Below, in pieces: positions 5,431 to 8,132 of a DNA stretch of 8,132 bases (positions are counted from its first letter, which is position 1; every line of letters starts with the position of its first letter). Source of the stretch: an uncultured Lachnospiraceae bacterium (GTDB lineage: Bacteria > Bacillota > Clostridia > Lachnospirales > Lachnospiraceae); NCBI GenBank assembly GCA_902782655.1, contig CACZNY010000051.1, forward strand, positions 1 through 8,132. Direction: 5' to 3'. Position numbers and translations under genes: made by a program. The notes beneath the pieces were generated by a model that did no database searches, was not told where the DNA came from, and was given only the letters and a program-made list of their open reading frames with translations.

Positions 5431-6352
5431 GCTGGTGAGAACAATACTCCTGCCGATGCTCATTGTGTTCACTTTTGCATTTCCTGTATTTGCCTATGCC
5501 AATAACGACATTGCTACAAACAGGGATATAGGAGGCGCCTCTACACAGACTCTTGAGGAGACTCCGGGAGAGAGATCGAGCATGTACAATAATATCGGCA
5601 TGCTCAGAGACGGCTATGATGCCCAGACTGTCATAGATGAACCGGGTGCTTCGGATGACAGGAGAGATCTCGATGAACTCAATGTCGGCAATAACCTGAA
5701 TATTACATATAATGACGGCAACGGAAACCTGAGTGGCGCGTTGAGGATGCTCGTGATCCTGACGCTTCTTGCGATGGCTCCGCTCCTTCTTTTGATGTTG
5801 ACCTCTTTTACCAGGATACTGGTGGTTCTGCATTTCGTGAGGGCGGCTGTGGGGACTCAGACAGCGCCTCCGAACCAGGTTCTTGTGGGGTTGGCATTAT
5901 TTCTTACTTTTTTCATAATGCAGCCCACCATCAATGAGATAAATGTCAATGCGTTCCAGCCCTATGAAAAGGGGGAGATGACGCAGGATGAATTTATCGA
6001 GACTGCCATGGCACCGCTCCGTACCTTCATGTACGGACAGACCCAGATGAGGGATGTCCGTCTTTTCCTTGATATAGCAGGTATTGAGGAGGTGGAGGGC
6101 ATAGATGACATACCCAATGCAGTGCTTATCCCGTCCTTTATGATATCCGAGCTGCGCACAGCCTTTATCATAGGATTTTTGATATATATACCTTTCATAG
6201 TCATTGACATGGTAGTGGCGTCCACCCTGATGAGCATGGGAATGATGATGCTGCCGCCGACCACGGTATCCATGCCCTTCAAGATCCTGCTTTTCGTACT
6301 GGCGGACGGCTGGAATCTGGTCATAGGGTCTTTGGTGAAAACATTTTATTAG
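5417..6352 (+). CDS. fliP: FliP, flagellar type III export gate protein
   Basis: FliP forms the pentameric core of the flagellar protein export channel. The 311-residue product begins with a cleavable signal peptide (basic MRIHRLVR, hydrophobic core to about residue 25, AYA motif with likely cleavage after A28). An acidic segment (about 29-93) precedes the conserved core. The core has membrane helices at about 107-128 and 155-170, a soluble loop (about 172-240), and helices at about 245-268 and 285-308. Recognisable motifs are LTSFTRILVVL, VRAAVGTQTAPPNQVLVGLALFLTFF, the methionine gasket M276-M278 (MMMLPPTT) and the closing MPFKILLFVLADGW. The frame is open further upstream to an ATG at 5351. 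The start at 5417 is chosen because it puts a classical signal peptide at the N-terminus and leaves only a 14-base overlap with fliO. The extra segment makes it about 65 residues longer than E. coli FliP (245 aa). Confidence 0.95.
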   Translation: MRIHRLVRTILLPMLIVFTFAFPVFAYANNDIATNRDIGGASTQTLEETPGERSSMYNNIGMLRDGYDAQTVIDEPGASDDRRDLDELNVGNNLNITYNDGNGNLSGALRMLVILTLLAMAPLLLLMLTSFTRILVVLHFVRAAVGTQTAPPNQVLVGLALFLTFFIMQPTINEINVNAFQPYEKGEMTQDEFIETAMAPLRTFMYGQTQMRDVRLFLDIAGIEEVEGIDDIPNAVLIPSFMISELRTAFIIGFLIYIPFIVIDMVVASTLMSMGMMMLPPTTVSMPFKILLFVLADGWNLVIGSLVKTFY

Positions 6353-6353
6353 C

Positions 6354-6359
6354 GGGAGG
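6354..6359 (+). promoter_or_regulatory. Ribosome binding site deciding the TTG start of fliQ
   Basis: GGGAGG directly follows the fliP stop and lies 8 bases before the TTG at 6368-6370. There is no in-frame ATG before the second membrane helix, so this site sets the start. Confidence 0.8.
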
Positions 6360-6367
6360 CTAAGGCT

Positions 6368-6637
6368 TTGGATATATCGGCGGTTACACAGATAACCAGG
6401 GAAACTTTATATGTGATAATCATTACCTCGGCGCCGCTGCTCCTTACCTCTTTAGTGGTCGGACTTGCGATATCCATTTTCCAGACAGTCACCAGCATAC
6501 AGGAGCAGACCCTTACCTTTGTGCCTAAGGTGCTTGCGATCTTTGCGGGCATTCTTCTTCTGGGACACTGGATGCTTGATAATATGGTAGGGCTTATGAC
6601 AAGACTCTGGAGTGACTTCAGCCTCTATGTGAAGTAA
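6368..6637 (+). CDS. fliQ: FliQ, flagellar type III export gate protein
   Basis: FliQ (89 aa, exactly the usual size) is a two-helix hairpin protein. Four copies wrap around the outside of the FliP/FliR core of the export gate. Helix 1 spans about residues 14-37 (ETLYVIIITSAPLLLTSLVVGL) and helix 2 about 52-72 (FVPKVLAIFAGILLLGHWML). Between them lies the conserved turn FQTVTSIQEQTLTFVPK, the strongest family signature. The gene starts with TTG (MDISAVTQI) 15 bases after fliP, with GGGAGG at 8 bases. Nothing unusual is seen besides the start codon. Confidence 0.97.
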   Translation: MDISAVTQITRETLYVIIITSAPLLLTSLVVGLAISIFQTVTSIQEQTLTFVPKVLAIFAGILLLGHWMLDNMVGLMTRLWSDFSLYVK

Positions 6638-6657
6638 ATCCGGAGGACAGGGGACGG

Positions 6658-7446
6658 ATGTTTAATTATTCGTTTTCAATACAGGATCTTGAGTTTTATC
6701 TTTTGGTTGTGACAAGAGTATCCTGTTTTGTGTTCGCGGCTCCCTTCTTCTCCACGAATAACGTGCCGAGGAGGGTAAAGGTTGGATTTTCACTGGTGGT
6801 GGCTTTTTTATTATACAGATTTGTGGTGCCCCACTATGTGCTTCAGTATGATACTCTTCTGGGCTATGCTTCTTTGGTGATCAAGGAAGCAATGGCAGGA
6901 GTGCTGCTTGGTCTTTCCACTAATCTCTGCATGTATATCATGCAGTTCGTGGGAACCCTGTCGGACATGGACATAGGCCTGTCCATGGTGAATTTTTTTG
7001 ATCCCGTGACCAGGGTGAGCACCGGCTTCACGGGAACCCTTTATCAGTATTCACTGCTTCTGATACTGTGTGTGACGGATATGTACCAGTGGATACTCAG
7101 AGCCTTTGTCGACAGCTACGAGCTGATACCGACAGGACGGATAGTTTTTGATATGGACAGCCTTTTTAATTCAATGGCTTCCTTCATGACTGATTATATC
7201 GTTATAGGGTTCAGGATCTTCCTGCCTGTTTTCGGGGTGATGCTCCTGCTCAATGCCGTACTGGGCATTATGGCGAAGATAGCTCCCCAGATGAATATGT
7301 TTTCCGTCGGTATGCAGCTGAAGATACTTGTAGGCCTTAGTGTTTTGTTTTTGACTATAGGTATGCTGCCTGCCATCTCTGATTTTATCTTCTCTGAGAT
7401 GAAGGTGATGTTTACCAACTTTTCCGGAGGAATGTCTGCGGGATGA
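6658..7446 (+). CDS. fliR: FliR, flagellar type III export gate protein
   Basis: FliR (262 aa, usual length) is present as one copy in the export gate and completes the FliP5Q4R1 helical assembly that connects to FlhB. Family motifs appear in order: RVSCFVFAAPFFSTNNVPRRVKVG (about residues 20-43), GVLLGLSTNLCMYIMQFVGTLSDMDIGLSMVNFFDP (81-116), and LGIMAKIAPQMNMFSVGMQLKILVGL (202-227). Hydrophobic segments cover about 11-30, 41-58, 75-100, 128-150, 180-208 and 220-240. The ATG follows GGAGG (6642-6646) at 11 bases. The stop TGA overlaps the flhB ATG as ATGA, so the two genes are separate here, unlike the fused fliR-flhB found in some clostridia. Confidence 0.97.
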   Translation: MFNYSFSIQDLEFYLLVVTRVSCFVFAAPFFSTNNVPRRVKVGFSLVVAFLLYRFVVPHYVLQYDTLLGYASLVIKEAMAGVLLGLSTNLCMYIMQFVGTLSDMDIGLSMVNFFDPVTRVSTGFTGTLYQYSLLLILCVTDMYQWILRAFVDSYELIPTGRIVFDMDSLFNSMASFMTDYIVIGFRIFLPVFGVMLLLNAVLGIMAKIAPQMNMFSVGMQLKILVGLSVLFLTIGMLPAISDFIFSEMKVMFTNFSGGMSAG

Positions 7447-8132
7447 TACCGTATATTGCTGATAAAATCAATAGTCCTGCAGGGGATGCGGCTTTGCTTC
7501 TCCCCCTTGATCTTCAGTTTTTTGCGGATGACGGTCCCGGCGGAGAGAAGACCGAGGAGCCGACCTCTAAAAAGCTCGAGGATGCAAGGAAGGACGGTCA
7601 GGTCGCCAAGAGTCAGGAAATCTGCAATGCGGTCTCCCTGATAGCGCTGTTTCTTACACTTCGTTTCGTAGGTTTGTACATCGGTGAGAGCTTTTTAAAT
7701 GTAATAAAGTATATTTACGGTGTGATCCCCGAATTCACAGAGCTTACCGGCGGCTATATATCCACGGGGGATTTTGTTAGGATACTCCGGTTCGCACTGC
7801 TTCGCATCATTATCCTGCTGCTTCCGATCTTCGGAGTAGGCGTTGTGATAGCTTTGCTTACCAATATCCTGCAGGTCAAATGGAAGGTCACCTCCAAGCC
7901 TCTGCAGCCCAAATTAAATAAGCTCAGCCCCTTAAGCGGTATAAAAAAGATCTTTTCCAAAAAGAAGCTGGTGGATCTCGGATTGTCCATTGCCAAGCTC
8001 CTTGTCATATTCGGAGTAGTATGGAATTATATCAACGGCATGGGTGGACTTATCTCCCTGCTTTTTGATATGCAGGTTAATACCGGGGTAGGACAGATAT
8101 GCAGCATCGTCGTGGATCTGGGCTTCAGGATA
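7443..8132 (+). CDS. flhB: FlhB, export gate and substrate-specificity switch protein, N-terminal part (runs off the window)
   Basis: FlhB links the export gate to its cytoplasmic substrate-selection domain and switches secretion from rod/hook to filament subunits after self-cleavage at NPTH. The window holds 230 codons without a stop. After an N-terminal lead of about 34 residues containing LDLQFFADDGPGG comes the family signature EKTEEPTSKKLEDARKDGQVAKS (35-57). Membrane helices follow at about 61-81, 112-140, 176-197 and probably from 217 onward. The conserved loop LQPKLNKLSPLSGIKKIFSKKKLVDL lies at about 154-179, before the third helix. LDLQFFA-type N-termini are common in Firmicutes FlhB. 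The ATG overlaps the fliR stop by four bases, with GGAGG at 7426-7430 (12-base spacer) inside fliR. The NPTH site and the cytoplasmic domain lie beyond the right edge and cannot be judged. Confidence 0.96.
   Translation, partial: MIPYIADKINSPAGDAALLLPLDLQFFADDGPGGEKTEEPTSKKLEDARKDGQVAKSQEICNAVSLIALFLTLRFVGLYIGESFLNVIKYIYGVIPEFTELTGGYISTGDFVRILRFALLRIIILLLPIFGVGVVIALLTNILQVKWKVTSKPLQPKLNKLSPLSGIKKIFSKKKLVDLGLSIAKLLVIFGVVWNYINGMGGLISLLFDMQVNTGVGQICSIVVDLGFRI

Noticed and set aside
7456..7641. A 61-codon + strand frame after fliR.
   Set aside because: It lies in another frame inside the flhB coding region. The flhB frame from ATG 7443 gives the clear FlhB signature and stays open to the window edge.
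1..8132. A hidden mobile element, defence system, CRISPR array, RNA gene or terminator.
   Set aside because: Every stretch longer than about 60 bases is accounted for by a recognised flagellar gene. No terminal inverted repeats, spaced repeat array, tRNA-like fold or GC-rich hairpin followed by a T-run was seen.

Overview
The window is a block of core flagellar genes, all on the + strand and packed almost without gaps. In order it holds the 3' end of flbD/swrD, then motA, motB, fliL, fliM, fliY (a FliN-type switch protein), cheY, fliO, fliP, fliQ, fliR and the first 230 codons of flhB, which runs off the right edge. The order fliL-fliM-fliY-cheY-fliO-fliP-fliQ-fliR-flhB is the classic fla/che operon order of Firmicutes. 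The flbD-motA-motB insertion ahead of fliL, the FliY-type switch protein, the LDLQFFA-type FlhB N-terminus, frequent AUA and AGG/AGA codons and moderate G+C all suggest a motile clostridium, most likely a Lachnospiraceae member (Roseburia/Butyrivibrio-like). That family assignment is inference from remembered sequence style, not from a search.

Layout: 1-84 is the end of flbD. Positions 85-143 are the only AT-rich spacer. 144-1915 encodes the stator (MotA, MotB). 1929-2462 encodes FliL, a stator-associated membrane protein. 2479-4698 encodes the C-ring switch proteins FliM and FliY. 4714-5076 encodes CheY, the response regulator that binds the switch. 5077-8132 encodes the membrane export gate of the flagellar type III secretion apparatus (FliO, FliP, FliQ, FliR, FlhB). 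Junctions range from a 14-base overlap to a 20-base gap, so the genes are almost certainly co-transcribed and partly translationally coupled. Four of the ten visible starts are not ATG (TTG for motA, fliO and fliQ; GTG for fliL).

Functionally, MotA/MotB convert ion flow into torque on the C-ring, and FlbD/SwrD and FliL tune stator output. FliM and FliY receive phosphorylated CheY and set rotation direction. FliY also keeps both CheC-type phosphatase active sites, so it probably resets CheY-P. FliP/FliQ/FliR/FlhB, assembled with FliO's help, export the rod, hook and filament subunits.

I find no mobile element, CRISPR array, RNA gene, convincing promoter or terminator, and nothing I would call a new system. 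The points worth a second look are protein-level variations: a sodium-type look to the stator, an approximately 65-residue extra segment in FliP, a proline-rich repeat linker in FliY, a long acidic linker in MotB, and codon use in cheY that differs from fliO beside it.
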